A stretch of 64,000 nt of DNA, from contig NZ_CP032382.1 of the NCBI RefSeq assembly GCF_003589925.1, positions 1,922,001 to 1,986,000 of the forward strand. The letters run 5' to 3'. The notes below the pieces were generated by a model, which saw only the letters and a program-made list of their open reading frames with translations, did no database searches and was not told the DNA's origin. Source of the stretch: Chryseolinea soli (GTDB taxonomy: Bacteria > Bacteroidota > Bacteroidia > Cytophagales > Cyclobacteriaceae). Below, one piece after another: positions 19,241-28,985 of the stretch (position 1 is its first letter; every line of letters starts with the position of its first letter). Made by a program: the position numbers and the translations under genes.

Positions 19241-19247
19241 TGAACCA

Positions 19248-19278
19248 TTGGCAATTATAAAAACCTTGGTCTATTTTG
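19248..19278 (+). promoter_or_regulatory. Candidate promoter for the polytopic membrane protein
   Basis: TTG at 19248-19250 is followed after 21 nt by TATTTTG, which is one nucleotide short of the -7 consensus. It lies 18 nt before the TTG start codon. It is the weaker of the two divergent promoters in this gap. Confidence 0.3.
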
Positions 19279-19296
19279 TGCGCTTAACGCGTCGCC

Positions 19297-20691
19297 TTGT
19301 TACAATATTTCCGCATCAACGACCCTTACCGCCTGCTGGGCGTGCTGGTGATCATGCTTTTGATCGGCCTGCCTTTGCTGATCGACTCACCGGGCATGAC
19401 CTATCCCGAGTTGAAAAACCTGGTGGTGGGGGAAAAAGTCCACAACGGAAGCGCACTCTATACCGGGCTGGTGGATTCGGGTGGGCCGCTGGCCGGTTGG
19501 TTCAATGCCTTGCTGGACATGGTTTTCGGCCGGTCGCTATTGGCGCGGCATATCCTGGCATTTATCGTCATCTTCTTTCAGGCTTCCTACCTGGGCATCG
19601 TTTTCGCGAACAAAAAAGCCTTCTCCGAAAACACCTACATCCCGTCCCTGCTCTTCGCCATCTTTTCGTTCTTTTCGTTCGACACCCTTTCGCTGACCCC
19701 CGAATTGCTGGGCGCCGGGTTCCTGTTGCTGGCGCTGAACAACTTGTTTACCGAGATCGAATTCCGTGCACAGCGCAACGAGACGATCTTCAACCTGGGA
19801 TTGTATATCGGGTTGGCATCCCTGTTCTCATTCTCCTACAGCGTTTACTTGATCGGCGCATTGATTATGCTGATCATCTTCACCCGTCATACCTCGCGCA
19901 AATATGTGCTGCTCGTGGTGGGCTTTTTCATTCCTCATTTTTTCCTGATCACGGTCTACTATTTGAAGGAAGGCCTCTCGCCCTTGTGGCAATACTACTA
20001 CTTGCCAAACCTCGGCTTTCATGCCACGAACTATGTCACGTCGGGCAGCCTCTGGTTTCTTTCGGCCGTGCCGCTGTTCTTTCTTGTCATTTCCCTGATC
20101 ATGCTGAATCGCGAAGCGCGCTTCACAAAATACCAGTCCCAATTGGTACAGAGCATGTTTCTTTGGTTGCTCTTTTCCATCCTCCAGGTTTTCTATTCCA
20201 AAGACTGGCGCCCGCAAAGCTTCATCACGCTCATCCCAAGCCTGAGTTTTTTCATCGCCCAGTTTTTGTTGCTGATCCGCCGGCGAAAGTTTGCTGAAAT
20301 GAGCACCTGGATCATCCTGGTGGGCGTGGTCTCGATCAGCTACCTGGCGCGCTACAATAACATCGGCAACGTGGATTATACACGCCTTTTTGTACCCGAC
20401 CCCCCAGCACTGCCGCAGGCCACCCGGGTGCTGGTTTTGGATGACGACTGGAATGTTTACAAGCAACATCCGCTCGGTTCGGCATTCTTCAACTGGTCGC
20501 TCAGCAAGGATATTTTTGCCCATGCTGAATACTACGACAATGTGATCCAGGTATACGAAGGCATAAAGTCCGATCCGCCGTCGGTGATTCGCGACAAAAA
20601 CGATCTGTTTGGTCCCTTCCTGGAAAGGATCCCCGAGTTTAAAAAAATGTACGTGAGAAAGGGCGAGTACTACACCGTGGTCAGCAACTGA
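19297..20691 (+). CDS. Polytopic membrane protein (DUF6427-like)
   Basis: The 464-aa protein is mostly hydrophobic with about ten predicted helices, from residue 11 to about 370, followed by a soluble C-terminal segment of about 90 residues. Sequence character resembles the Bacteroidota family DUF6427; no enzymatic motif is recognisable. Translation most likely begins at TTG 19297: an in-frame stop lies 12 nt upstream and no ATG is available before the first helix. The 3' end overlaps the convergent rpiB gene by 11 nt. Confidence 0.75.
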   Translation: MLQYFRINDPYRLLGVLVIMLLIGLPLLIDSPGMTYPELKNLVVGEKVHNGSALYTGLVDSGGPLAGWFNALLDMVFGRSLLARHILAFIVIFFQASYLGIVFANKKAFSENTYIPSLLFAIFSFFSFDTLSLTPELLGAGFLLLALNNLFTEIEFRAQRNETIFNLGLYIGLASLFSFSYSVYLIGALIMLIIFTRHTSRKYVLLVVGFFIPHFFLITVYYLKEGLSPLWQYYYLPNLGFHATNYVTSGSLWFLSAVPLFFLVISLIMLNREARFTKYQSQLVQSMFLWLLFSILQVFYSKDWRPQSFITLIPSLSFFIAQFLLLIRRRKFAEMSTWIILVGVVSISYLARYNNIGNVDYTRLFVPDPPALPQATRVLVLDDDWNVYKQHPLGSAFFNWSLSKDIFAHAEYYDNVIQVYEGIKSDPPSVIRDKNDLFGPFLERIPEFKKMYVRKGEYYTVVSN

Positions 20692-21109
20692 TCTTACCGA
20701 CTCTCCGGGCGTGGCGGCCGCCTTCAAAGGCCGTGGTCAGGAAAGTGCCCGTGATCTTTTCCGCCGTGTCCATCGACACAAAGCGGGCGGGAATGCACAC
20801 CACATTGGCGTCGTTGTGCTGGCGCGCCAGGGCGGCTAGTTCTTCGGCCCAGCAAATGGCAGCGCGAATGCCTTGATGTTTGTTGGCCGTGATGGCCACA
20901 CCATTGGCACTGCCGCAAACCAAAAGACCGAAGTCGCATGTTTTGTTCTCCACCGCTTCGGCCACCGGGTGGGCAAAGTCGGCGTAGTCAGCGGCTTCGG
21001 CGCTGTGGGTGCCAAAATCTTTCAAGCTGTAGCCATTCGTCTCCAGCCATTTTTTCAGTGCTTCTTTATATTCGAATCCGGCGTGGTCGCTACCGATGGC
21101 TATGGTCAT
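20681..21109 (-). CDS. rpiB: Ribose-5-phosphate isomerase B
   Basis: RpiB interconverts ribose 5-phosphate and ribulose 5-phosphate in the pentose phosphate pathway. The 142-aa protein carries the family pattern: SDHAG near the N-terminus (Asp8, His9), the catalytic Cys65 in CGSANGVAITANK, and His98/Asn99 in QHNDANVV. Its ATG overlaps the tatC stop by 4 nt (ATGA), so it is translationally coupled to tatC in the glyA-tatC-rpiB operon. Confidence 0.93.
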   Translation of the reverse strand: MTIAIGSDHAGFEYKEALKKWLETNGYSLKDFGTHSAEAADYADFAHPVAEAVENKTCDFGLLVCGSANGVAITANKHQGIRAAICWAEELAALARQHNDANVVCIPARFVSMDTAEKITGTFLTTAFEGGRHARRVGKISC

Positions 21110-21969
21110 GATGCGGAAGATTGTTCACGGAGTAATTCTTCGGCTTCGTCTTTCGCTTTCTGGCGCGCTACGATGGCCGAAATGACAATGCTGATCTCAA
21201 AAAGGATATAGAGCGGGATCGTGATCATGATCTGGCTCAACGGATCGGGAGGCGTCACGATCGCGGCAATGATCAGAATCACCACCACCGAGTGCTTCCG
21301 GTATTTGCGCAGAAATTGGGGTGTAACAATGCCCATCTTGGACAAAAAGAAGATCACCACCGGCAGCTGAAACAACAAGCCGGATCCCAACACCAGCAAC
21401 ACCACCGTAGAAACGTACGACGTGATGTCGAACTCGTTCACGATCATATCGCTGATGCTATAGTTCGCCAGGAAGTAGACCATCCAGGGAGCGATGATAA
21501 AATAGCCAAAGAGTACGCCCGAGAAAAACAAAAGCGAAACGGCCGCCACCGCACCACGCGAATACCGGCGCTCCTTTACTTGCAGGCCCGGCTTGATAAA
21601 ACGCCAGATCTCCCACACCACATAGGGAAAGGCAATGACCAACCCGATGATGAACGAGGCCATGATGTGCATCGTGAACTGCCCGGTCATAAAACGGCTT
21701 TGCACCTTGAAGGGAATTTCCTTCACACAAAGCGCCTCGTGGCCAATGAGATCACCTAGCTTGCAAAGCCATTTGAAGGTGGCAAAATCAACACGGGCGG
21801 GAGCAAATACGATGTTCTGAAATATCCACGGCGCCAAAACAAATGCTACGATGGTGAATATCACCACGGCAATCAACGATCGGATAACGTGCCAACGCAA
21901 CTCCTCGAGGTGGTCCAGAAAACTCATCTCTTTTTCTCCACCATTCGACTCTTCTTGATCCAGCGGCAT
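21106..21969 (-). CDS. tatC: Sec-independent translocase subunit TatC
   Basis: TatC recognises twin-arginine signal peptides and forms the core of the Tat export complex. The 287-aa protein has a hydrophilic N-terminal extension, the signature SFLDHLEELRWHVIRS (about 16-31) and six predicted membrane helices. A second possible start at Met15 (21927) would match the length of other TatC proteins better. tatA/tatB genes are not adjacent. It lies 61 nt after glyA and overlaps rpiB by 4 nt. Confidence 0.94.
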   Translation of the reverse strand: MPLDQEESNGGEKEMSFLDHLEELRWHVIRSLIAVVIFTIVAFVLAPWIFQNIVFAPARVDFATFKWLCKLGDLIGHEALCVKEIPFKVQSRFMTGQFTMHIMASFIIGLVIAFPYVVWEIWRFIKPGLQVKERRYSRGAVAAVSLLFFSGVLFGYFIIAPWMVYFLANYSISDMIVNEFDITSYVSTVVLLVLGSGLLFQLPVVIFFLSKMGIVTPQFLRKYRKHSVVVILIIAAIVTPPDPLSQIMITIPLYILFEISIVISAIVARQKAKDEAEELLREQSSAS

Positions 21970-22030
21970 GATTTCAGTTTGTTAAATTCTTTGTTTGGCG
22001 TTTCGTTATCGTGGGGGATTTAGAGGGTTT

Positions 22031-23299
22031 TTAGTACAAGGGGAATTTTTCCATGAAGCGGTTCACTTTGCGTTTCACAGCTTTCAGGTGTTTGGGGTCT
22101 TCCGGTTTTTGAAGGGCCTCGTCGATCAGGTCAACCACCTTCTCAACGTCCTTTTCTTTCAGACCGCGGGTGGTGATGGCCGGCGTGCCGATGCGCATAC
22201 CCGAAGTGATCATGGGCGATTGCGTATCGAACGGCACCATGTTCTTGTTGATGGTGATGTCGGCCTGGATAAGACCTTCTTCCGCTTGTTTGCCGGTGAG
22301 TTTCTTCGAACGAAGATCGATCAGCATCAGGTGATTGTCGGTGCCGCCGGAGATGATCTTGTATCCTTTGTTCAGGAATGCCTGCGCCATAACCTTCGCA
22401 TTTTTCGATACCTGGAGAATGTATTCCATGTAGTCGTCCGACAGGGCTTCCTGGAACGATACGGCCTTTGCGGCAATAACGTGCTCCAGGGGTCCGCCTT
22501 GTGTTCCGGGGAACACGCCTGAGTCGAGCACGGAAGTTATTTTTCTCAATTCGCCTTTAGGCGTCTTCAGTCCCCAGGGGTTGTCAAAGTTTTTACCTAC
22601 CAGGATCATACCGCCGCGGGGACCGCGAAGGGTCTTGTGCGTGGTGGTGGTCACGATATGGCAATGTTCCATGGGGTCGTTCAGCAGTCCGCGGGCAATA
22701 AGGCCGGCGGGGTGCGATATGTCGGCCAACAATAAGGCGCCCACGTTGTCGGCGGCCTCTCTTAGTTTCTTATAATCCCAGTCACGGCTGTAGGCGGAAG
22801 CGCCGCAGATGATCATCTTGGGCTGTTCGCGTTCAGCGGTTTCAATCACTTTGTCGAAATCGATGAGACCGGTGGCTTGCTCGACGCCGTAAAACGACGG
22901 CTGGTATAATTTTCCGGAAAAGTTTACGGGCGAGCCATGAGTAAGGTGACCGCCGTGAGACAGGTCAAAGCCGAGAATTCTGTCGCCGGGTTTGAGACAT
23001 GCCAACATAACGGCCGCGTTTGCCTGGGCGCCGGAGTGCGGCTGTACGTTTGCCCATTCGGCACCGAAAAGCTCTTTGGCGCGGTCGATGGCCAATTGTT
23101 CTACCTCATCCACCACTTCGCAGCCGCCATAATAGCGCTTGCCCGGGAGGCCTTCGGCATATTTGTTGGTCAGCACCGAGCCCTGTGCCTTCATCACCTG
23201 TGGCGAGGTGAAGTTCTCGGAGGCAATCAGTTCAATTCCGGCTTCCTGACGCTGTTTTTCTTTCTCAATGAGGTCGAAAATGGCTTTGTCGCGTTTCAT
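22031..23299 (-). CDS. glyA: Serine hydroxymethyltransferase
   Basis: GlyA converts serine and tetrahydrofolate to glycine and methylene-tetrahydrofolate, the main one-carbon source. The 422-aa length is standard. Visible active-site elements are [14 protein letters not shown] (about 47-60), LADISHPAG with Asp193 and His196, and the PLP-binding Lys222 in [15 protein letters not shown] strong Bacteroidota-type promoter lies 30 nt upstream, making glyA the first gene of an operon with tatC and rpiB. Confidence 0.96.
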   Translation of the reverse strand: MKRDKAIFDLIEKEKQRQEAGIELIASENFTSPQVMKAQGSVLTNKYAEGLPGKRYYGGCEVVDEVEQLAIDRAKELFGAEWANVQPHSGAQANAAVMLACLKPGDRILGFDLSHGGHLTHGSPVNFSGKLYQPSFYGVEQATGLIDFDKVIETAEREQPKMIICGASAYSRDWDYKKLREAADNVGALLLADISHPAGLIARGLLNDPMEHCHIVTTTTHKTLRGPRGGMILVGKNFDNPWGLKTPKGELRKITSVLDSGVFPGTQGGPLEHVIAAKAVSFQEALSDDYMEYILQVSKNAKVMAQAFLNKGYKIISGGTDNHLMLIDLRSKKLTGKQAEEGLIQADITINKNMVPFDTQSPMITSGMRIGTPAITTRGLKEKDVEKVVDLIDEALQKPEDPKHLKAVKRKVNRFMEKFPLY

Positions 23300-23330
23300 G
23301 TTCTGGATGGGGTGTTTTTAAAAGAAGCGT

Positions 23331-23361
23331 CAAAAATAGTCTAGCCAGCCGAGAACGCAAA
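23331..23361 (-). promoter_or_regulatory. glyA promoter
   Basis: On the minus strand, TTTG (23361-23358) is followed after exactly 19 nt by TATTTTTG (23338-23331). Both boxes match the Bacteroidota -33/-7 consensus (TTTG, TAnnTTTG) perfectly. The expected leader is about 25 nt. This is one of the best promoters in the window. Confidence 0.7.
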
Positions 23362-23720
23362 TTTTTGTTTGTGGGTTATTCACAGGCTTTTTTGGGGAGG
23401 AAAAGAACCTTTGAAAAAAGGGGGGTAGAGTGCCCATTTGTCTCGATTAGGCGGGATCACCGTCTATCAAATTTAAATACCGGATGCTGTGTTCTGATCG
23501 ATTCAACCCGACAGACAGGGTAATCAACCTAAGTCAAAAACCCTCTCTGCACATTATGTCTGGGGCTTTGACTTCCAAGCTCCTCAAAAAATGCATGTAC
23601 ACCCCATGCCTGTGGTGAACCATCAGGTGACCTGCTTTTTAATTGTCTCGGGGGACACCGAGGGGTATGCAAGTGATTGGTTATCAGAAATTTGCATTGA
23701 CCTGGCAGCTCATGAAAATC
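23362..23720. other. Intergenic region without recognisable gene
   Basis: These 359 bases lie between the glyA promoter and the 3' end of the permease gene. I see no convincing coding frame, tRNA-like fold, terminator hairpin or repeat. The short open frame at 23591-23788 runs into the permease gene and is not credible. Confidence 0.5.
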
Positions 23721-26138
23721 TTACTCACTTCGCAAGCTCTTCACGGGGTTTGCGGTGGCTGCCCTTATTCCGTGAAAGCTTACGGTGAGTAACGTGATCA
23801 ATAAGACTGCACCACCGGCAGCCGTAAATATCCACCCATTGAGCGCGGTGTGATAATGGAAAGTCAACAGCCATTGATTCAGATAGTAGTAGGCTATCGG
23901 CATCGCCATCAGCAATGCGATCGATACCAGGACGACAAACTCTTTCGATAACAACATCCAGATATTTAACAGCGACGCTCCGATAACTTTTCTGACACCG
24001 ATCTCTTTCGTCTTTTGTTCCGCGATGAACGACGACAAGCCAAACAAGCCCAGGCACGAGATAAATATGGCGAGCGCCGCGAATACCGACGCCAGGTTTC
24101 CGATCCGTTGCTCGGCGTTGAATTTATTTCCATATTCTTCATCTACGAAACTGTATTCGAAAGGCGATGAAGTCACCAGCTTCTTATGAATGGCTTCCAC
24201 GGCAGACAAAGATTCAGCCGTGCCTTTGCCGGGGTCGAGCCTTACGATCATTTGCCCGAGACTGTTGTTGGTTAAATTTTTGTCCAACCAATAGAAACCT
24301 GGACTAACGGCCTCGTAAGGACTTCCGACGATCAGGTCCTCCACCACTCCGATAATTTCCCGTCCTGCATCACCGTTCGAGATCACTTCACCAACAGGAT
24401 TTTCGAGTCCCAGAAAATCAGCCGCAGCCTTGTTAATGATCACGCCGTTTACGTCTGTCGAATGTGTGAGAGAGAAATCTCTCCCTTTCAATATTTTCCA
24501 TTGAACCGTTTTCCCGTACGCCTCATCAATCCAGGTTACCGTGAAATTCGGATCGGAGTCGGGATCTTTTCCCCGCCAGTTAAATCCGCTCCAGTTATCC
24601 CAAATAGCCGTCAATGGACTACTCGAAAACGTCACATCGGTCGCCACGCCACTCGAAAGCAGTTGATCGCGCATGACGAGCTTGATCTTGTCGAATTCCA
24701 TATCGTGAATAGCGATGCGGATCAAATTTTGTCTATCGTAACCGACCGGACGTTGCTGCGTGAATTGAATTTGTTGATACACGATGATCGTTCCGATGAT
24801 GAGTATCACCGAAACACCAACCTGGATCACGACAAGGACCTTGCGGGGCAGCGAAGCAAATTTGCCAACCCGAAAGGTTCCCTTCAAAACTTTAACCGGT
24901 TGGAACGACGAAAGATAAAAAGCAGGGTACAGCCCTGCGAAGAATGCCGTGATGATGATGAAGACAAGACTCGATATCCAGAAATAGCTATTGGCAAAGG
25001 GCAGCGCGATCTTTTTATCTGCCAACTGGTTGAAAGCGGGAAATGCTAAAGAAACAATAAGCAATGCCACGGCGAATGCCAGCGCAACAATCAGGAACGA
25101 TTCGCTCAGGAATTGACTGACGAGCTGTGATCGCATGGAGCCGATCGCTTTACGCACACCCACTTCGCGTGCGCGTTTCTCGCTGCGTGCCGTACTCAAA
25201 TTCATGAAGTTGATGCAGGCGAGCAGCAACACGAATGCTCCAACAATTCCAAACAACCATACGAAGGTGATGCGTCCGGTGGCAGGATAGCCATTTTTGA
25301 ATTCTGAAAACAAGTACCAGTTCTTCATGGGATTCAACCAGACACGCATCTGATATTTTTTAGAGTATTCCGCCACGCCTTCCGGTGTATCTTTAATATA
25401 GAGATCGGCAATGGCAGCACTGGCTTGTTCAATCGAGACATTGTCGACCGTTTGAACGATAATGCGACAGGCGTTATTCCCCCAATTTGTTTCATTAGCT
25501 TTTAATTGGGGAACGCTGTTCTTCAGTCCTTCAAAATTTCCAAAGAACTGAATGTCCCCGAACATTGCGTTAGGCGCAATGTCTTCATATACGCCCGTAA
25601 CCGTTGCGTCCCGTGATGCACTTATCCTGACCACCTGGCCGATCGGATCCTTGTCACCGAAAATTGACTCCGCGGTTGACCTTGAGATAATGATCGCATT
25701 CGGGTCGTTCATGCTTTCTATATTTCCGCGGATCATTTGCAGCGAAAACAGGTCGATCACTGATTTATCGATGTATTCTCCCTTCTTGAAAAAATTGCGA
25801 TCGCCAACACTCAATGGGTAATCCGTTTCCCACCACATGATGGCGACGTTCTTGAAAAGGTGGCCGTATTTTTCTGTTAAGACCTTTGCCACAGGCTGAG
25901 GCGTACCGAACCAACTATCAGCTTTTTTTGGGTCGGAGGGGTCGATGATATGACGATAGAACGACGCGATATGATCGTGGTTGCTGTAGCTGCGGTTGTA
26001 GCTCACCTCGTCATACACCCATAATCCGATCACGATGGCCACAGCCATGCCGACGGCGAGACCGCCGATGTTGATCAGGCTATACATTTTATGCCTGAGT
26101 AAATTTCTGAGGGCGACTCTAAAATGATTGCGGATCAT
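23721..26138 (-). CDS. FtsX/MacB-type ABC transporter permease (orphan)
   Basis: This 805-aa protein carries two copies of the MacB periplasmic core plus FtsX module, the form common in Bacteroidota. The N-terminal helix follows MIRNHFRVALRNLLRHK. Helix clusters lie around residues 290-440 and 680-790, and EIGVRKVIGAS precedes the final FtsX domain. Such proteins export small molecules or take part in envelope stress responses. No ATP-binding subunit is next to it, so it is an orphan permease. It is 38% or so longer than typical single-module MacB permeases because of the duplication. A second gene of the same type sits at 43084-45513. Confidence 0.88.
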   Translation of the reverse strand: MIRNHFRVALRNLLRHKMYSLINIGGLAVGMAVAIVIGLWVYDEVSYNRSYSNHDHIASFYRHIIDPSDPKKADSWFGTPQPVAKVLTEKYGHLFKNVAIMWWETDYPLSVGDRNFFKKGEYIDKSVIDLFSLQMIRGNIESMNDPNAIIISRSTAESIFGDKDPIGQVVRISASRDATVTGVYEDIAPNAMFGDIQFFGNFEGLKNSVPQLKANETNWGNNACRIIVQTVDNVSIEQASAAIADLYIKDTPEGVAEYSKKYQMRVWLNPMKNWYLFSEFKNGYPATGRITFVWLFGIVGAFVLLLACINFMNLSTARSEKRAREVGVRKAIGSMRSQLVSQFLSESFLIVALAFAVALLIVSLAFPAFNQLADKKIALPFANSYFWISSLVFIIITAFFAGLYPAFYLSSFQPVKVLKGTFRVGKFASLPRKVLVVIQVGVSVILIIGTIIVYQQIQFTQQRPVGYDRQNLIRIAIHDMEFDKIKLVMRDQLLSSGVATDVTFSSSPLTAIWDNWSGFNWRGKDPDSDPNFTVTWIDEAYGKTVQWKILKGRDFSLTHSTDVNGVIINKAAADFLGLENPVGEVISNGDAGREIIGVVEDLIVGSPYEAVSPGFYWLDKNLTNNSLGQMIVRLDPGKGTAESLSAVEAIHKKLVTSSPFEYSFVDEEYGNKFNAEQRIGNLASVFAALAIFISCLGLFGLSSFIAEQKTKEIGVRKVIGASLLNIWMLLSKEFVVLVSIALLMAMPIAYYYLNQWLLTFHYHTALNGWIFTAAGGAVLLITLLTVSFHGIRAATANPVKSLRSE

Positions 26139-26401
26139 GGCATTGGCAGTTTGGTACGGAAATACTACCAGATAACATGGAAATGGTTACAACTATCTTT
26201 TTAGAATTAAAAGTTGTCGCAAGCGAGGGCTACTTTTCTTTGCAGACGAAGGGCTTGTGTAAAGCTCAGGGGGGTAATGATTCAATAAAATTATTGATTC
26301 ACGCTGACTTTAAACGTTCGGTGAACTATTCGGTGATCTCCAAAAGGTGTTCTTATTAAGTTACTGTAATATAGTGGATTGTAAGAAAGACTATCATCTT
26401 C
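26139..26401. other. Intergenic region upstream of the permease gene
   Basis: These 263 bases separate the permease start from the end of the TPM operon. I see no clear promoter match, hairpin or gene. The 60-codon frame at 26177-26359 has no family-like features. Confidence 0.4.
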
Positions 26402-27394
26402 TCACCAGGAGCCGCTGCTACCGCCTCCACCAAAGCTACCGCCACCTCCCGAGAAGCCGCCACCGCTACTGCCCGAAGACCAGCTGCTGCTAGACGACGA
26501 ACCGCTTGACGATCCCGACCCAGAAGACCAGCCGCCACCACCGCTAATCCCTCCACCTTTACCTCCTTTTCCGATCTTGCCGCCCGCCTTTTTGCCCCAT
26601 GTCGATTTGGGTAAGGTGAACCGGAGGATGGGGAAACCCACCAGATAGCAAACCAGGATCACCAGCCCGGCCGTTAGCCCGTAGATGGCCATCGGAAAAA
26701 TGGCATAAAAAGGAATGAGGAACAGGTACAAGAACCAGCCCATGTTGTCGGGAATGAAAATGCCGAGACCCGTGAACACACCCAGGATGCCGAAAATAAA
26801 AAGCCCCAAAACAACTTTCTCCACCCAGCCCAGCTCCTCACTATTACCTTCGCCACCATCGGCTGTATATTCTCCGCCGATCGCAGCCACGATAGCATTG
26901 ACAGCCTCCTTTATGCCCGTGTCAAAGTCGTCTTTGCGAAAATTGGGTGCCAGTTCGTTCCGGATGATGCGTGCGCTCACGGCATCCGTCAATGTGCCCT
27001 CCACGCCCCGGCCCGTTTCGATGCGCATCTTGTGATCCTGAATGGCCACCAGCAACAACACACCATTGTCTTTTCCTTTTTGGCCCAGCTTCCATTTCTC
27101 CGCTACCTTTAGCGAATACTCTTCGATCGATTCGCCGTCAAGCGACGAAAGGATCAGAATGGCGATCTGGTTGGACGTGGAGTCTTCGTATTGTTTGAGT
27201 TGCTGTTCGAGCGCATCTTCGGTTTGTTGCGAAAGCACGTCGGCATCGTCGTGAACATGAAGGCCCCAGAGTTCCGGCACAGCCTTTTGCGCCGATACCG
27301 GCAGATCGATCAGCAGAAACAACAGGAAAAAAGCAAACAGACTCGATAGATTCCTGCAACCGGAGATCACCCCATGAAAATGGACCATATTCAT
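26402..27394 (-). CDS. TPM-domain membrane protein with Gly/Ser-rich tail
   Basis: The 330-aa product has an N-terminal signal or anchor (about residues 12-34), a TPM (DUF477, thylakoid-acid-phosphatase-like) domain with DDADVLSQQTEDAL and a GRGVEGTLTDA motif, two or three membrane helices (about 195-270), and a long tail of Gly and Ser ending SSGSW. Proteins of this type sit in the envelope; phosphatase activity is known for some plant members only. It is the last gene of a three-gene TPM operon, 23 nt after its paralogue. Confidence 0.85.
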   Translation of the reverse strand: MNMVHFHGVISGCRNLSSLFAFFLLFLLIDLPVSAQKAVPELWGLHVHDDADVLSQQTEDALEQQLKQYEDSTSNQIAILILSSLDGESIEEYSLKVAEKWKLGQKGKDNGVLLLVAIQDHKMRIETGRGVEGTLTDAVSARIIRNELAPNFRKDDFDTGIKEAVNAIVAAIGGEYTADGGEGNSEELGWVEKVVLGLFIFGILGVFTGLGIFIPDNMGWFLYLFLIPFYAIFPMAIYGLTAGLVILVCYLVGFPILRFTLPKSTWGKKAGGKIGKGGKGGGISGGGGWSSGSGSSSGSSSSSSWSSGSSGGGFSGGGGSFGGGGSSGSW

Positions 27395-27417
27395 TTTTTC
27401 TACTGTTCTATTATTTT

Positions 27418-28155
27418 TTACCAGGAATCGCTGGAGCCGCCACCACCGAAACCTCCTCCTCCTCCAAAATCACTGCCGCCACCGGAGCCACCGCCCCAGC
27501 CGCCACCACCCCCAAAACCACCGCCACCGATCCAGCCGCCCGTCGACCAATAGCCACCACGTCGGCCGCCACCTCCGCCTCGCCGGGAAGCAAAAAGAAT
27601 GACCAAAATAATGACGATGATAGTGACCAAGGGTGACGATCGGCGCGAGACCTTTCTGCGCGGCGGTTCATCGTTCTTGTATTCGCCTTTAATGGTTTGA
27701 ATGATGGCGTGCGTGCCGGCGTACACCCCTTCGTCATATTTTCCCTGGCGGAAATAGGGTGCCACTTCGTTCCGGTTTATCCGGCTCGACATGGCGTCCG
27801 TGAGCACACCTTCCAGGCCATAGCCCGTCTCGATGCGCATCCGACGGTCTTGCAGGGCAATGAGAAACAACACGCCGTTGCTTTTGGTCTTTTGACCAAC
27901 GCCCCACTTCTCGGCTACACGCAGTGAATAGTCTTCGATCGCTTCGCCCTCCAGCGAAGGAATGATGAGCACGGCAATCTGGTTGCTCGTGCTGTCGCGC
28001 TCCGCCTGGAGCATGGCTTCGATCTGTGCTTTTCCGGAGGCAGAGAGAACATTGGCTTCATCGTGCACCCATACACCACTGTGTTCTGGAATGCTCAGCT
28101 GTGCAAACACGGTGGCCGGCAGCAGGAGCAAAAGGAAAAAGTACAAGGATTTCAT
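27418..28155 (-). CDS. TPM-domain protein with Gly-rich tail
   Basis: Starting at ATG 28155, this 245-aa protein has a near-perfect signal peptide (MKSLYFFLLLLLPATVFAQ), a TPM domain containing HDEANVLSASGKAQIEAML and GYGLEGVLTDAMSS, one C-terminal membrane helix (about 180-200), and a Gly-rich tail ending GGSSDSW. Earlier in-frame starts at 28182 and 28215 would add non-hydrophobic residues and overlap the upstream gene. It is paralogous to the following gene: same domain and tail, but fewer helices. Confidence 0.85.
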   Translation of the reverse strand: MKSLYFFLLLLLPATVFAQLSIPEHSGVWVHDEANVLSASGKAQIEAMLQAERDSTSNQIAVLIIPSLEGEAIEDYSLRVAEKWGVGQKTKSNGVLFLIALQDRRMRIETGYGLEGVLTDAMSSRINRNEVAPYFRQGKYDEGVYAGTHAIIQTIKGEYKNDEPPRRKVSRRSSPLVTIIVIILVILFASRRGGGGGRRGGYWSTGGWIGGGGFGGGGGWGGGSGGGSDFGGGGGFGGGGSSDSW

Positions 28156-28211
28156 GCAAGGAGGGCAGATAGGTTGTTTCATCGATACGCGTGGCGACAG
28201 GAGGGTGTTCA

Positions 28212-28874
28212 TCAATCTATTCTCAGATCGTCGCTCAATTCATTCACATCGTCGTCGGCTTTATGAAATCCTTTTTCCAACAAAATTTCGCCACATCGTT
28301 TTATGCCGGCTTCAAGGCCTTCCACAATTTTGCCGGCGCGTATTTGTCCCACGAGGTCTGCCACGATCTTGTCCCATTGTTTTTGCTCCACCACTTTGCT
28401 AATGCCCCGGTCGGCCATCACAATCACCTCGTGTTCGAAAAAAGAAATGAAGATCATGATGCCCGTGCGGTGTTTCGTGTTGAAAACTTCTTCCTCTAAG
28501 AAAGCCGTCTCAGCCCGTTGCCGTGTCACCTGGTCAAGTTGTACCTGCCCGACGAGTTGGCGCTTCAGCGCTTCCACAAAATTGGGCAACAAGCCGCCCA
28601 CCAGGCCACCGAGGATGACCACGAAGAAAATGAACACCGGGTCGTAAAAAAGCGTATTGCTGTAATCGGAAATGATATAACGATCCAAAATGATCATCAG
28701 AATAAAGGCCAGCGACCCGCCCATAATGCCGGCTTTGTAGTTGGCCGTCATGTATTGCCCACTGCGTTCTACGATGACCGGCACAATTTCGCCGGAGATG
28801 CTGTTCTCCGCGTCCTTCACTGCCGTTTTTATGCGTTGCAGATCCTGATCGGAAAATCGTTCTTTAATTTTCAT
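28212..28874 (-). CDS. TPM-domain membrane protein, short form
   Basis: The 220-aa protein has no signal peptide. An N-terminal segment (SGEIVPVIVERSGQYM, about 27-42) is followed by two helices (about 52-70 and 82-100) and a cytoplasmic TPM-type domain with EHEVIVMADRGISKVV. It lacks the Gly-rich tail seen in the two downstream paralogues. It appears to be the first gene of the TPM operon; the usual LemA neighbour is absent here. No clear -7 box was found upstream. Confidence 0.83.
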   Translation of the reverse strand: MKIKERFSDQDLQRIKTAVKDAENSISGEIVPVIVERSGQYMTANYKAGIMGGSLAFILMIILDRYIISDYSNTLFYDPVFIFFVVILGGLVGGLLPNFVEALKRQLVGQVQLDQVTRQRAETAFLEEEVFNTKHRTGIMIFISFFEHEVIVMADRGISKVVEQKQWDKIVADLVGQIRAGKIVEGLEAGIKRCGEILLEKGFHKADDDVNELSDDLRID

Positions 28875-28985
28875 AACGCTACAGTTATTGGTTTTCTCCG
28901 GAATATCCGGCGGGCTCCTAAGTTTATATTGACGCGGTGAAGATAGCCCTTAAAATTCAGGGACGAACTTTCACCCGGTTTTATT

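Noticed and set aside
19143..20297. 384-codon open frame overlapping the polytopic membrane protein
   Set aside because: It overlaps in another frame a gene with clear membrane helices; its product is Pro/Arg/His-rich and lacks a domain.
23591..23788. 65-codon frame in the intergenic region after glyA
   Set aside because: It runs into the 3' end of the permease gene and has no features of a real protein.
28898..28910. Small inverted repeat CCGGAATATCCGG upstream of the TPM operon as an operator or terminator
   Set aside because: The stem is only 5 bp with no T run, and no regulator is known for this gene; chance is likely.
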